Assembly (NCBI RefSeq): GCF_000227115.2
Contig: NC_016489.1
Location: 434,001-498,000 of the forward strand
Length of the DNA: 64,000 nt
Direction: 5' to 3'
Origin: Naumovozyma dairenensis CBS 421
Taxonomy: Eukaryota > Ascomycota > Saccharomycetes > Saccharomycetales > Saccharomycetaceae
In this document: positions 18,733-31,382 of the stretch, piece after piece
Position numbering within the stretch: position 1 is the stretch's first letter
Layout of the letters: each line of letters opens with the position of its first letter
Made by a program: the position numbers and the translations under genes
Notes under the pieces: generated by a model
Seen by the model: the letters and a program-made list of their open reading frames with translations, nothing else
Told to the model about the DNA's origin: nothing
The model's database searches: none

Positions 18733-20130
18733 TTAGCCCTTGGAGTGTCTCTTGAGTGCCTCCTCTTCAATTTGATATTTCTTGTAACCAGGTGTTTCAA
18801 AATTATGCGTGAATTTTTGTCCAGGTAATATTGGCGCAATTTCCAAGATTGACTTTATTTGAGCCTCGTAATTATTACCTTTTGGAATATGTTTATAAAT
18901 GTAGAAATTCAATTCTTTACTAGGATCATCCACCTTCCTAAATAATTTTGGATGGAAGGGTACATCACTATCTAACCTTTCCTTCGCTAATTCTCTCTGG
19001 TAATCTTCAATTTTTGATTTCTCTGCGGTAGCAACTTCATGATTTCTTACAGCCAATGCATTAGTAACTTTATTCCACAACCTTCTTGATTCATACTCAC
19101 CTTGTTCCTCTAAGGGGCGAACTTTTGGCTTGAAAGTCTTACTTGTATGTGTATCAAAGAGGACTCTCTTCCCACCGTTTTTGGAATCTTTCAAATCCTT
19201 AATGTACATGACATCATTCCATTTCCCACTAATTGAATATAAAGATTCCCCTGCATTATTTTTTATCGTCCCTTCAATGGAGTCGTAAGTACCTGATATG
19301 TATCCTTTAGTTTTGAAAAGAATATCTGCATTGTAGTTTGGGCCCTTAATAATCATATGATCCCCCAATTCAAATTTCATCTTACCAAACAAGATACCTC
19401 TTGCATACATATTTGGTTGAGTCAACGTATATTTCTCATTCAAGTCCAGGAATTGTAAGACAGTTAAACCTTCCATCATAGCAGCACTTGAATTACCCAA
19501 GAACCTTGATTTAGGTACCACAATCCCGTCTATTCTAATTTGAGACTCGGGGATCATATAGAAATATGAAGATTCGGGTGGATGGTGTCTCGTCTGTTCA
19601 GCAACGTAGAAGGCTTGTTGTTTGTTTGGTAAATCCCAATAACACGTAAAATATTCACCCAATACTGGATTTAATGGTTTCTTCACCGCTTTAGGGGCAA
19701 TGTGCCAACCAGCCAGATAAAACTTAACCACTTTTATGAACCGTTGCAATTCATTCGGTTCAATATGTGCGTCCATTAATATGTCTGGGAATTGTAAGGA
19801 GTTTGTTATTCTTTCAAGCATGGATTTTTTCTCTAGGATAAATGTGGGTAATGTTATCCTTGATAAGTCACAGCCAGGTTTTAATTGGGAAATTATATTC
19901 ATTAAGATATTTTGGCCTGATTCATCTTCTTCATCAATATCATCTGTATCCAAGCGAGTCCCACTTTCGTCATTAAGGTTGGACTTACGTTCCATGGAGG
20001 AACATTGTGATACCGATGAACATGACGATCTATTTGAATGCATAGATTGGGCAGATGACTTCCCGTTTAAGCTTGGGTGGGTCTTATCTCTGAGACCCTT
20101 AATTGGTACTTTTAATGTCTCTAATCCCAT
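18733..20130 (-). CDS. OSH6: Osh6, oxysterol-binding-protein homologue (lipid exchanger)
   Basis: The 465-residue protein is a short ORP consisting of the lipid-binding ORD with no PH domain. The family signature appears as EQTRHHPPESSYFY near residue 178, and KKPLNPVLGEYFTCYWDLP lies just before it. In S. cerevisiae Osh6 and its paralogue Osh7 exchange phosphatidylserine for PI4P between the ER and plasma membrane; the paired His residues of the signature contact the PI4P phosphate. The C-terminus is Lys/Glu-rich and helical. It sits between ECM9 and PAP1, the OSH6 position on S. cerevisiae chromosome XI, so OSH6 is preferred to OSH7. Confidence 0.93.
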   Translation of the reverse strand: MGLETLKVPIKGLRDKTHPSLNGKSSAQSMHSNRSSCSSVSQCSSMERKSNLNDESGTRLDTDDIDEEDESGQNILMNIISQLKPGCDLSRITLPTFILEKKSMLERITNSLQFPDILMDAHIEPNELQRFIKVVKFYLAGWHIAPKAVKKPLNPVLGEYFTCYWDLPNKQQAFYVAEQTRHHPPESSYFYMIPESQIRIDGIVVPKSRFLGNSSAAMMEGLTVLQFLDLNEKYTLTQPNMYARGILFGKMKFELGDHMIIKGPNYNADILFKTKGYISGTYDSIEGTIKNNAGESLYSISGKWNDVMYIKDLKDSKNGGKRVLFDTHTSKTFKPKVRPLEEQGEYESRRLWNKVTNALAVRNHEVATAEKSKIEDYQRELAKERLDSDVPFHPKLFRKVDDPSKELNFYIYKHIPKGNNYEAQIKSILEIAPILPGQKFTHNFETPGYKKYQIEEEALKRHSKG

Positions 20131-20672
20131 CGTTGTATAACGTGTCGTTCTCTTTTTTGTCCCCTTAAAAGTTAATCTAGCTATATGTAATCCTTCAAAA
20201 GTACCGAATAGTTTTCAATAATAAGTGAGCAAAATTATTGACTCCCTAATAGTAACGATTTCCTTGTCTTTTTATGGAAGTATCCATTATCTCTTATAAA
20301 CGGACTTCATCTTAAAGCTCAAAACCCCTAAGATCAATTGGAAGAAAGAGCGTTTTCAAGCATATATATATATATATATACATTCCTCAAACCGCGACCA
20401 AAAAGTCAAAGTAACAACATACGTAGTTAAGACACTCCGGTTCTAATGATCCTTCATGGTAAAAAGGATCACCGAAGGAAACATATTTGATTGTAAACTA
20501 TATTCCATTGGAATAAACATTATTTTGTGATGTGACGATATAGTCGTGTATTCTTGTAATATATGCATACATCCATATAGACTTTATATATATATGTGCA
20601 TGTATATGTATATTTCATGTCCTTGAAAACCTAATAATAACCAGTGATGAAGGTAATATTGTTGAGCATCTA
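20131..20672. other. OSH6 promoter and PAP1 3' flank
   Basis: No gene is seen. A (TA)n run lies at about 20362-20381 and another AT-alternating stretch at 20580-20612. Confidence 0.55.
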
Positions 20673-23038
<2,366 letters not shown>

Positions 23039-25222
23039 ATGGATGAACATTTAATCGCTACTATCAATAAATTACAAGATGCCTTGGCTCCACTAGGAGG
23101 TGGGTCTCAGTCACCAATCGATTTGCCTCAAATCACAGTCGTTGGCTCTCAATCCTCTGGGAAATCTTCAGTCTTAGAAAACATCGTTGGTAGAGATTTC
23201 TTACCTAGAGGTACTGGTATCGTCACAAGAAGACCATTGATTTTACAATTAATCAATAGAAGATCTAAAAAGGCTACTGCTGCAGCGGAAAAAAATAAGT
23301 CCAAGCAACAACATGCCTCTAAGGATATCACTAATCAATTATTAGATTTGGATTTAAACGAAGTAGATGAAAAGACTACCCATAGTAATGCGCCAGAAAC
23401 TCCTAATGGTAAGGGTCAAACTGAAGACAATGCCGAGGAATGGGGGGAATTCTTGCATTTGCCTAATAAGAAATTTTTCAATTTTGATGAAATTAGACAA
23501 GAAATTGTCAAAGAGACTGATAAAGTCACTGGTGCCAATTGCGGTATTTCTGCAGTACCAATCAATTTAAGAATTTACTCTCCTTATGTTTTGACTTTGA
23601 CTTTGGTGGATTTACCTGGGTTAACTAAAGTCCCAGTTGGTGATCAACCTCCTGATATTGAAAAACAAATTAAAGATATGTTATTGAAATATATCTCTAA
23701 ACCAAACGCCATTATATTGTCTGTTAATGCGGCAAATACTGATTTGGCAAATAGTGATGGGTTAAAATTAGCAAGAGAAGTGGATCCAGAGGGGACAAGA
23801 ACCATCGGTGTCTTAACTAAAGTGGATCTTATGGATCAAGGTACAGATGTCATTGATATTCTTGCAGGTAGAGTTATCCCATTAAGATATGGTTATATTC
23901 CTGTGATTAATAGAGGTCAAAAAGATGTTGAAAAAAAGAAATCAATTAGAAACGCTTTAGAAGATGAAAGAAAATTTTTCGAAGAACATCCATCTTATAG
24001 TTCCAAGGCTCAATATTGTGGTACACCATATTTAGCTAAGAAATTAAGTTCCATTTTGCTACATCATATTAGACAAACTTTACCTGATATTAAGGCTAAA
24101 ATTGAAGGAACTTTGAAAAAATATCAAAATGAGTTATATAGTTTGGGTCCTGAAACTATGGATTCATCAAATTCCATCGTATTAAGTATGATTACAGATT
24201 TCTCCAACGAATTTAGTGGGATATTAGATGGTGAAGCTAAAGAATTATCAAGTCAAGAACTTTCAGGTGGTGCAAGAATTTCATTTGTGTTCCATGAAGT
24301 TTACAAAAATGGTATAGATTCATTAGATCCATTTGATCAAATTAAAGATTCTGATATTAGAACAATAATGTATAATAGTTCCGGGTCTGCACCATCATTA
24401 TTCGTTGGTACATTAGCCTTTGAGGTTCTTGTTAAACAACAAATTAAAAGATTCGAAGAACCGTCTTTACGTTTAGTCACATTGATATTTGATGAATTGG
24501 TTCGTATCTTAAAACAAATCATTACTCAACCAAAATATGGTAGATACCCTGGGTTAAGAGAGGCCATTTCTAACGAATTCATTGAATTCTTAAAAGAGGC
24601 AATGATTCCAACAAACAAATTCGTTACTGATATAATTGACTCAGAAAGAACATACATTAATACAGCACATCCAGATTTATTAAAGGGATCTCAAGCCATG
24701 GTCATGGTTGAGGAAAAATTACATCCACCACAACCTGTCGCAGTAGACCCAAAAACCGGGAAGCCATTACCTCCAAACCAGCAAGTTCACCAACAAGGTG
24801 GTGCATCCGCTGCTACCAAGGCATTAGCTAACGATGAAAAGGGAGGATTTTTTGGTGGTTTCTTTACCAGTAAAAACAAGAAGAAGTTAGCAGCATTGGA
24901 ATCTCCACCACCTGTCTTGAAAGCTACTGGACAAATGACAGAAAGAGAAACTTTAGAGACTGAAGTTATTAAATTATTAATTACTAGTTATTTCGATATT
25001 GTTAAAAGAACTGTAGCAGATATTATTCCAAAAGCATTGATGTTGAAATTGATTGTGAGAAGTAAAAGCGATATTCAAAAAGTGTTGTTGGAAAAACTTT
25101 ATAATAATAAGAATTTGGAAGAGTTGACGAAGGAAAATGATAATACTATTCAGAGAAGAAAGGAATGTAAGAGAATGGTGGAAATCTTGAGACATGCTAG
25201 TGAGATTGTTTCATCTGTTTAA
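23039..25222 (+). CDS. VPS1: Vps1, dynamin-like GTPase
   Basis: The 727-residue dynamin family member has G1 motif GSQSSGKSS near residue 37, G2 Thr in [10 protein letters not shown]3 DLPG near 198 and G4 TKVD near 261. The middle/stalk region follows, and the C-terminal GED helix contains [14 protein letters not shown]. There is no PH domain; instead a Gly/Lys insert ([15 protein letters not shown]) lies around residue 605, as in yeast Vps1. The family drives membrane scission in endosome-vacuole traffic, peroxisome fission and endocytosis. It lies between PAP1 and MET14; in S. cerevisiae the VPS1-MET14 spacer carries CEN11. Confidence 0.97.
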   Translation: MDEHLIATINKLQDALAPLGGGSQSPIDLPQITVVGSQSSGKSSVLENIVGRDFLPRGTGIVTRRPLILQLINRRSKKATAAAEKNKSKQQHASKDITNQLLDLDLNEVDEKTTHSNAPETPNGKGQTEDNAEEWGEFLHLPNKKFFNFDEIRQEIVKETDKVTGANCGISAVPINLRIYSPYVLTLTLVDLPGLTKVPVGDQPPDIEKQIKDMLLKYISKPNAIILSVNAANTDLANSDGLKLAREVDPEGTRTIGVLTKVDLMDQGTDVIDILAGRVIPLRYGYIPVINRGQKDVEKKKSIRNALEDERKFFEEHPSYSSKAQYCGTPYLAKKLSSILLHHIRQTLPDIKAKIEGTLKKYQNELYSLGPETMDSSNSIVLSMITDFSNEFSGILDGEAKELSSQELSGGARISFVFHEVYKNGIDSLDPFDQIKDSDIRTIMYNSSGSAPSLFVGTLAFEVLVKQQIKRFEEPSLRLVTLIFDELVRILKQIITQPKYGRYPGLREAISNEFIEFLKEAMIPTNKFVTDIIDSERTYINTAHPDLLKGSQAMVMVEEKLHPPQPVAVDPKTGKPLPPNQQVHQQGGASAATKALANDEKGGFFGGFFTSKNKKKLAALESPPPVLKATGQMTERETLETEVIKLLITSYFDIVKRTVADIIPKALMLKLIVRSKSDIQKVLLEKLYNNKNLEELTKENDNTIQRRKECKRMVEILRHASEIVSSV

Positions 25223-25467
25223 TTTAGAAAAACTACAAATATATGCTTCTGTATAGACTATAATACTCCTTGAAAAGAAATACGTACTAATGTTTTAACG
25301 TTGGAAGAATGAATAACTACTGAATCAATATTATTGATGGCAATTCTGGTTTAATAAAATATAGTTTGGATACGGTATGTCGACAATCTATTCGAAACTC
25401 CGCGGTAGCAAAGTATATCTGAGATGCACAAAATAGTACGTAAATAAATCCTTTTGAGTAAAAATTA

Positions 25468-25475
25468 CACGTGAC
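25468..25475 (-). promoter_or_regulatory. Cbf1 site (GTCACGTG) in the MET14 promoter
   Basis: GTCACGTG on the minus strand matches the Cbf1 (CDEI) recognition sequence. It lies about 390 bp upstream of MET14 and 46 bp from an AAACTGTG motif; Cbf1 with Met31/Met32 and Met4 is the known activating set of MET genes in S. cerevisiae. Confidence 0.55.
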
Positions 25476-25520
25476 TTGGGCGGTTAAAAATTTTAAATAC
25501 TCGAAGGTAGCAATTATGAA

Positions 25521-25528
25521 AAACTGTG
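25521..25528 (+). promoter_or_regulatory. Met31/Met32 site (AAACTGTG) in the MET14 promoter
   Basis: AAACTGTG is the core recognised by the zinc-finger proteins Met31 and Met32, which recruit Met4 to sulfur-assimilation promoters. It pairs with the nearby CACGTG upstream of MET14. Confidence 0.55.
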
Positions 25529-25864
25529 TGCGGAGATATAGTCTCGAATAACGTCAAATTGTGTTTATTTCATTTTAAAGGAAAATCATCCAAAGAAACG
25601 AACATTAATCTGCGACAAGAAGAAGAAGGGCCATAGAACTCTTAGGTGGTTGTTTTGTTATGTTTTCCCTCTAATGTCAAAAAATTGTGATATGAGATTA
25701 TACCAATGCTCGTTCCTATAAATACGTATGGATGCATTTCTTGTCCTTTTTAATCTCGATGACTATCTGTTTTTTCCTTTATCAATTACTTGTTGTTCAC
25801 GTAGATTCTTTCTTTGAAGAAGAGAGACGTATTGAAAAGCTAGAAATAATAAAAAAATACCAAG

Positions 25865-26473
25865 ATGGCTACAAATATTACATGGCATCCAAATTTAAGT
25901 TACGATGAACGTAAAACTTTGAGGAAACAAGAAGGTTGTACAGTTTGGTTCACCGGGTTAAGTGCCTCTGGTAAAAGTACCATTGCATGTGCATTAGAAC
26001 AATTATTATTACAAAAGGGCGTTTCAGCTTATAGATTAGATGGTGATAACATTAGATTTGGGTTAAATAAAGATCTTGGATTTTCTGAAAAGGATAGAAA
26101 CGAAAATATTCGTAGAATTAGTGAAGTTTCTAAATTATTTGCTGACTCATGTACAATTTCTTTAACTTCTTTTATTTCCCCATATAGAGCTGATAGAGAT
26201 AAAGCCCGTGAATTACATAAAGAATCTGGATTAAGATTCATTGAAGTCTTTGTGGATGTTCCATTGGATGTTGCTGAAAAGAGAGATCCAAAGGGTCTAT
26301 ATAAAAAGGCAAGAGAAGGTGTTATTAAGGAATTCACTGGTATTTCTGCACCATATGAAGCTCCAGAATCTCCAGAATTACATTTAAGAACTGATAAAAA
26401 TACTGTTGAAGAATGTGCTACCGTCATTTATGAATATTTAGTTAGAGAAAACTTGATTAATGAAAAGGCCTAA
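25865..26473 (+). CDS. MET14: Met14, adenylylsulfate (APS) kinase
   Basis: The 202-residue enzyme phosphorylates adenylylsulfate to PAPS, the second step of sulfate assimilation toward methionine and cysteine. The P-loop [11 protein letters not shown] is near residues 32-42, followed by [19 protein letters not shown] and the ISPYRADRD substrate-binding segment. Length equals the S. cerevisiae enzyme (202 residues). Putative Cbf1 and Met31/32 sites lie upstream, consistent with Met4-dependent induction under sulfur limitation. Position next to VPS1 and DID4 is as in S. cerevisiae. Confidence 0.98.
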   Translation: MATNITWHPNLSYDERKTLRKQEGCTVWFTGLSASGKSTIACALEQLLLQKGVSAYRLDGDNIRFGLNKDLGFSEKDRNENIRRISEVSKLFADSCTISLTSFISPYRADRDKARELHKESGLRFIEVFVDVPLDVAEKRDPKGLYKKAREGVIKEFTGISAPYEAPESPELHLRTDKNTVEECATVIYEYLVRENLINEKA

Positions 26474-26672
26474 GTGTTTGCATATCATATTTATGACTAT
26501 TTATTATTTTATTTAAGTAATATATAATGTTGAAAAAAAAATTAATTAAAAAACTTCTGATAGAAAACAGAGTATACAAATCTAGTCGTTATGTTTTTAC
26601 TCTTTTTTGCATATATATATATATTCTATATTACACCACGCTATGTTATTTTTGTTTACATGAAGAGGAGTA

Positions 26673-27386
26673 CTACTGTTTTTTTAAATTATTAAGTCTA
26701 GCTTGTAAGTCATCATCCGGATGTTGTTGTCCACCTCCCATACCTTCTATTACAGGTTCCTTATTCATCGTATCACTATTTTCTGTGAATTCATCATTAG
26801 CATTCATGCTCGATAATACACCTTGTGGTGTATTCTGTAATTTAGTGTTTAAATCTACTCCGATTTCATCCAATACTTTATTAACAATTTCATCAGCCTC
26901 TTCATCTTCATCTAGTTCATCACCCATGGCATTATCAATAGCTTCATCCATGAATTCTTGTCTTTGATCCATCAAGTCAGTTTGTTTTTCAAATTCCATG
27001 GAAATTGTTTGTAATTGTGGTAAATTCATTGATCTATTCATCCCAGCCAATAATCCTGTCGCTTCTCTCATTGACCTCGTCATTTGATCACTTGACCTCA
27101 CAGCTTGGATCCTCAAAGATATGGCTTGTAGTTGAGTTTTCATATTATCGAATTTTTCCATATAATTTCTTGTTCTAACTAAATCCTTTGCTTGAATCTT
27201 AGCAGCTTTAATTTGTCCATTTTTAGCTGATTTCTTAATTTCAAGAATTAATTTCTTCTCTTGAGTGGCAAGCTTCCTTTTCTCTCTTTCTAATTCTCGT
27301 TGAGCTCTATCGAGAGCTCTTTGATTCTTTTTAAGTCTTTCTTGAGGGGTAACGGATTTCCCGAATATTGCTTCGAATAGACCCAT
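26673..27386 (-). CDS. DID4: Did4/Vps2, ESCRT-III subunit
   Basis: The 237-residue SNF7-family protein has a basic N-terminal half (LKKNQRALDRAQRELEREKR) and an acidic C-terminal half. The C-terminus LQARLNNLKKQ is the MIM1 motif that recruits the Vps4 ATPase. With Vps24 it caps Snf7 polymers during multivesicular-body sorting and membrane scission. The core AKDLVRTRNYMEKFDNMKTQ matches S. cerevisiae Did4 closely. S. cerevisiae DID4 carries an intron; here one uninterrupted frame reads from MGLFEAIFGK to the MIM motif, so the intron appears absent. Convergent with MET14. Confidence 0.96.
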   Translation of the reverse strand: MGLFEAIFGKSVTPQERLKKNQRALDRAQRELEREKRKLATQEKKLILEIKKSAKNGQIKAAKIQAKDLVRTRNYMEKFDNMKTQLQAISLRIQAVRSSDQMTRSMREATGLLAGMNRSMNLPQLQTISMEFEKQTDLMDQRQEFMDEAIDNAMGDELDEDEEADEIVNKVLDEIGVDLNTKLQNTPQGVLSSMNANDEFTENSDTMNKEPVIEGMGGGQQHPDDDLQARLNNLKKQ

Positions 27387-28388
27387 TATATTTTGTGTGT
27401 ATGGTAGCTTGCTTGCCTGTCCCTAAAGAAAACACAGTATAGTTTCTACCTCTCTGTATGTATATATATATATATAGATGGTAGGATTTGGGGTATCGAG
27501 ATGACTTTGAAACTGTCTCCTTTTTTTGTGAAAGAGTTCTAGTTGAGATAAATTTGTACGTACGTACGTAAGTCACTTTAAAGTTTAGTAGTTCTGCTGC
27601 CCACCTTTAATTTTTTAATGAGTATCTTGAAATTTGTACAAAGACGGAGCTGAGTGACATAAAATTAAACAATCAATTAATTAGTTTAAGGAAAAATTAA
27701 AAAAATTCGGTGCAAGAACAAACAAATCCAGAAGTACAAAACACATTAGTAAAGCAAATCGCATTGCTTCATCTGATTTCTCTCTGAAATTTTAAAACAA
27801 CCTTCTCATTTTTATTTTGTATTGCCATTTTATATTCTAAATTAAAAGGTTATGTGAAAAAAAATCTTGAATTCCTTTCATTTCTTGTAACACAAGGAAT
27901 GTCAACATCTCGTTTACCATTTTCTTCAAGGAAAAAAATAGTATAATGTACTATAGAAGAGTACTATAAGTCGGAACATTATATTTGTGGTAGTGTTTAG
28001 CAATGAATTAATTTTTTTAATTAGATAATATGTCACTTGTTGGGACCCTTGGTTACATTTCCGAGCATATATTAGGTATTATACAAGATAAGGTCAAAAA
28101 TATGACCTTGGTATGATTAAGCTCGAGGAGAGGAGTATAGTACACCTATAAATTAGTCTTATATAGAAACACGTTTTTTAATTCATTCTGTATTATGAAA
28201 TATTATTGGGAACAGAAAGCTTTTGTCAAATTCGAAAATGTAAGATTAATATACGAAAAGTAAACAAATTAAGTAAAAGTTTTGATTAACCAAGAAAATA
28301 TAACTAAAACCCTGAAGAGAAGAAGATAAAACTTTTGTAAATAATATATATCCAATATATCCAGATATAATATATATGTATGTATGTA
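27387..28388. other. Long AT-rich spacer, DID4 promoter and PITH-gene 3' flank
   Basis: About 1 kb without a gene. It contains a (TA)n run (27460-27476), TACGTACGTACGTA (27556-27570) and several poly-A/T tracts. I saw no RNA gene or LTR. Confidence 0.5.
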
Positions 28389-29147
28389 TCACTGTCCCAA
28401 ATTAATGAAATTATTAGATGATTCTAATTTTTCATGATCTAAAGGATTTGCATTTTTCTCATAATTTATAGTTTTCAAAGAGATAGAATCATTTATCCTT
28501 GATAAATTATTTATAAATTCTCCTCTAATTTCCAAATAATAAATTCTATTCAAATCATCTTCATCTTGTGACCAATTGTTTTCTATAAAGATAGTCAATG
28601 AATGACAATTATTTTGAAATATTTTCAATGGTAAATGATATTCAATCAATTCGTTTGCCCTTTCCGGGTCATCATCTTGGAATTGAAGATGTTCGATGGT
28701 ATGCATTATATTTCTATTTCTTTGCTTCTCTGATATGAAGTTTGTAATTGTATCGAAATCTATATTTTTGTCGTAATTCTTAATTAAATGTATAGTTTTA
28801 ATGGAACTTAATTCCTCAGAGGGTGAATCCCCGTTTGTTTTCAATAATATGGAGAAAACCTTGCAATTGGAGATAAATGGGATATGGATTATTGATTGAC
28901 AATCTGTGTCACTTTGAATATATCTTGTTATATCGTTTTGTTCATCTTCATCTTGAGTCTTTAGAAAGAATTTATATATTGGTTGTGTGTCTGAAGTGTC
29001 GCTTGGTATTAGGTTTAGACAACGTATTTTGTTTGTGTCTATGTATCTATATAAAGATTGATGTGGGTTTGTTTCAATTACTGGGGAATGATCATGGTTG
29101 TGATTGTGTCCATGGTCGAAATGTTCGTTTTCACAATTATGAAACAT
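28389..29147 (-). CDS. PITH-domain protein (PITHD1-like)
   Basis: The 252-residue protein begins with a His-rich segment (MFHNCENEHFDHGHNHNHDH), like the HGHSHG start of animal PITHD1. A PITH domain follows: LYRYIDTNKIRCLNL near residue 32, then an acidic-residue site and IHIPFISNCKVFSI near 91, YLEIRGEFI near 207 and NYEKNANPLDH near 229. The domain is the proteasome-interacting domain of thioredoxin-like TXNL1; the stand-alone family has been linked to proteasomes, but its role in yeast is not established. Many loops are longer and Asp/Asn-rich here. It lies between DID4 and a tRNA gene. I recall no S. cerevisiae counterpart, so it may be a gene lost in that lineage. Confidence 0.8.
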   Translation of the reverse strand: MFHNCENEHFDHGHNHNHDHSPVIETNPHQSLYRYIDTNKIRCLNLIPSDTSDTQPIYKFFLKTQDEDEQNDITRYIQSDTDCQSIIHIPFISNCKVFSILLKTNGDSPSEELSSIKTIHLIKNYDKNIDFDTITNFISEKQRNRNIMHTIEHLQFQDDDPERANELIEYHLPLKIFQNNCHSLTIFIENNWSQDEDDLNRIYYLEIRGEFINNLSRINDSISLKTINYEKNANPLDHEKLESSNNFINLGQ

Positions 29148-29441
29148 TGTTTCTCGATAGATTAGTTAAGGTTATGCAAAGTGTCGTTGATATATTTTGG
29201 GCCAAAAAGAAAATATCTTGATATAGTCAAGTCTAGAGACTCTAGCTTGAGTAAGATCTACATACGTATATGTATAAGATTACGTATCTACGTATGAATC
29301 TAGTCATTGTTTCAAAGGTCTCTAATTATTATTGTATTATGAAGGGCAGGCATCACTTAGTATAAAGTAGTAGTGAAAGCAGCACGTGCCGCCAACGTAT
29401 GTTGAGTAGAGGTCTAGAGGCAAATCAAAACAAGTTAATAT

Positions 29442-29515
29442 GGTTTCGTGGTCTAGTCGGTTATGGCATCTGCTTAACACGCAGAACGTCCCCAGTTCGA
29501 TCCTGGGCGAAATCA
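29442..29515 (+). tRNA. tRNA-Val (anticodon AAC)
   Basis: The 74-nt sequence folds as a cloverleaf. The acceptor GGTTTCG pairs with CGAAATC plus discriminator A; the anticodon stem TCTGC/GCAGA encloses TTAACAC, with anticodon AAC; and the T arm has the GTTCGATCC B box. The A box is TGGTCTAGTCGG. A T-rich Pol III terminator follows directly at 29516. No intron. Confidence 0.97.
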
Positions 29516-29969
29516 CTTTTTTCTTTTTTAGTTTTTTGAGGTTTTCCCTCACCATTGCCTGCAGTGTGGTGTCCGGATGGAACGACGAAAGAAAACGGCG
29601 CTCTCCAAGAGGGTTACCTTTTTTCCCTTTTTCCGGTTAATTTGAATTTTGAATTCGAGAAAAAGGAATGAAGGAACGTGATAATATAATATACTATAGT
29701 ACAGTTACAGTTACAGCTACTGTTCTGTTCTGTTCTGTTAACTACGTACATACATACATACGTATGTTAACTATCTACGTACTGTATACTTTATCAATCA
29801 AACTCTTAATAAATCAACAAATGCAATCAATGGGACCCTTCTTATATTAGACAGGTGACATATTAGACGTTCTTATTAACATTTTTCTTGTGACATTTCA
29901 ACAGAAACACACTGACGATCTTAGAATCCAAGTGCCCATCGAAATCGTACATACACTCTCCCCAGCAAT
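29516..29969. other. tRNA-YAP3 spacer
   Basis: After the tRNA terminator there is no gene. Short tandem repeats occur: GTTACA and TGTTC units (29700-29740) and TACATACATACG (29745-29765). It should hold the YAP3 promoter. Confidence 0.55.
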
Positions 29970-31067
29970 ATGGACTACCAATCTCATTTGGATACAAATT
30001 CCTTCCCAACGGAGCAACAACGTCAATATCAGAAACTTCATCACCAGCAACAGATGATGATGATGATAATGAATAATAGCAATAACAACTATACAACAGA
30101 AAACCTTCGCCAGCAACAAACGAATAACAGCATCAGCAATTCCGAAGACTGCCCCTTTGATAATGACATTAGTTCTCTTTCAGCTAACCAAATAGCATCC
30201 TATATGACTGGCTTTGATTCAAATATTGCTGGTACTACTAGTAATATTGATATCAACACCAATACCAATACAGTCACAGCTGCTGATCTCAACAATATCG
30301 ACGCATCTTCTGACCTCCTTTTGAACTTGTCTCCGCCTTCAATAGACAATAACGATCTGGATAACATAGCCTTACCTTTAACTCCAAATTTATCAACAAC
30401 AACAAGATATCATCCAAATGACTATTCTAACAATAGTTCTAATTCTGCATCTCGTATACCTTCCAAATCCAAATCTATATCTACAACTATTATTACAGAC
30501 AAAGATAAGAAAAAGGAACAAAATAGAGCGGCTCAAAAGGCATTCAGAGAACGTAAGGAAAATGAATTAAAAATATTACAATCAAAATTAATGGAAAGTC
30601 AAAATGATAGAATCGCTTTACAAAATCAAATTAATGAATTGAAAAACTTTAATAATGAAATGATTCAAACTAATAATAAACTATTATCTTCTGAAGACGT
30701 TTTTACCACTCTTATGAATCAAACAGCCATTTCACCTCCTTCTCCCCCTCCTCATACTACACAAGAGATTGATACAAAGTTTTCATTCCCAACAAATATT
30801 CAAGAACAACAAGGACAAGAACATGAAAATGAAAATAAATCAACTACTTCTACTACTAACGCAATAAACGATAGATTATTAACAATTCCAGAAATTTGGG
30901 AATATTTAAACGATTTGATTCAAAATGACTGTTCGTTAGATATTGATCCAACATTAATTCTACATGAATTGAAATTAAACAAAAATTTGGGTAAATGTAA
31001 CGGTCAAGGTCATTCTTACCAAAAAAGTTTAATTGATTCATTGATAAGTAAACATTTGCAAAAATAA
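29970..31067 (+). CDS. YAP3: Yap3, bZIP transcription factor of the Yap family
   Basis: The 365-residue protein has a fungal AP-1-like basic region at about residues 180-200 (KKKEQNRAAQKAFRERKE; the Gln, Ala-Ala, Phe pattern NxxAAQxAFR marks the Yap class) and a leucine zipper to about 235. The C-terminal tail with TIPEIWEYLNDL and YQKSLIDSLI resembles S. cerevisiae Yap3 (TVPATWEYL, RSLIDFL) and lacks the Cys-rich domain of Yap1. The N-terminus is Asn/Gln-rich. Yap factors bind TTACTAA-type sites in stress responses; Yap3's role is poorly known. In S. cerevisiae YAP3 is near STE20 on chromosome VIII, and STE20 lies 4.5 kb away here. Confidence 0.85.
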   Translation: MDYQSHLDTNSFPTEQQRQYQKLHHQQQMMMMIMNNSNNNYTTENLRQQQTNNSISNSEDCPFDNDISSLSANQIASYMTGFDSNIAGTTSNIDINTNTNTVTAADLNNIDASSDLLLNLSPPSIDNNDLDNIALPLTPNLSTTTRYHPNDYSNNSSNSASRIPSKSKSISTTIITDKDKKKEQNRAAQKAFRERKENELKILQSKLMESQNDRIALQNQINELKNFNNEMIQTNNKLLSSEDVFTTLMNQTAISPPSPPPHTTQEIDTKFSFPTNIQEQQGQEHENENKSTTSTTNAINDRLLTIPEIWEYLNDLIQNDCSLDIDPTLILHELKLNKNLGKCNGQGHSYQKSLIDSLISKHLQK

Positions 31068-31382
31068 ATAAATAAATAAATACCATATACGTAATCGTAA
31101 AACGTCAATATAAGACCACCATATATTTACATAATACTTTATCTCTTCTGCCTACTCTACGTCTAGCTATGAAGAACCACATTTCTATATAAAATAACAA
31201 ACCTGACAATGAAATTTTTCACTTTTTTTAATAGTCTATACAGTGAGCCAGAGACAGACAGCCAGACTAACAAATAAAGTAGCTGAACAAATACATACCA
31301 ACATATATATATACATATATATATAAACTACCACTACATCTATGTATATGTGTATATATCTGGATAGGAACTCTCACAGAAT
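31068..31382. other. YAP3-CUE2 spacer
   Basis: AT-rich with AATA tandem repeats at 31064-31081 and TATA-alternating runs at 31303-31325. No gene is seen. Confidence 0.5.

Larger units (their letters stand above)
25223..25864. other. VPS1-MET14 spacer, site of the ancestral CEN11; no CDE elements seen
   Basis: The 642-bp spacer corresponds by flanking genes to the CEN11 locus of S. cerevisiae. On both strands I find no CDEIII core (TTTCCGAA or its complement) and no uninterrupted 80-bp, over 90% AT block next to a CDEI. One CACGTG is present (25468-25473), better explained as a MET14 promoter site. A canonical point centromere is therefore not visible here. Confidence 0.65.
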
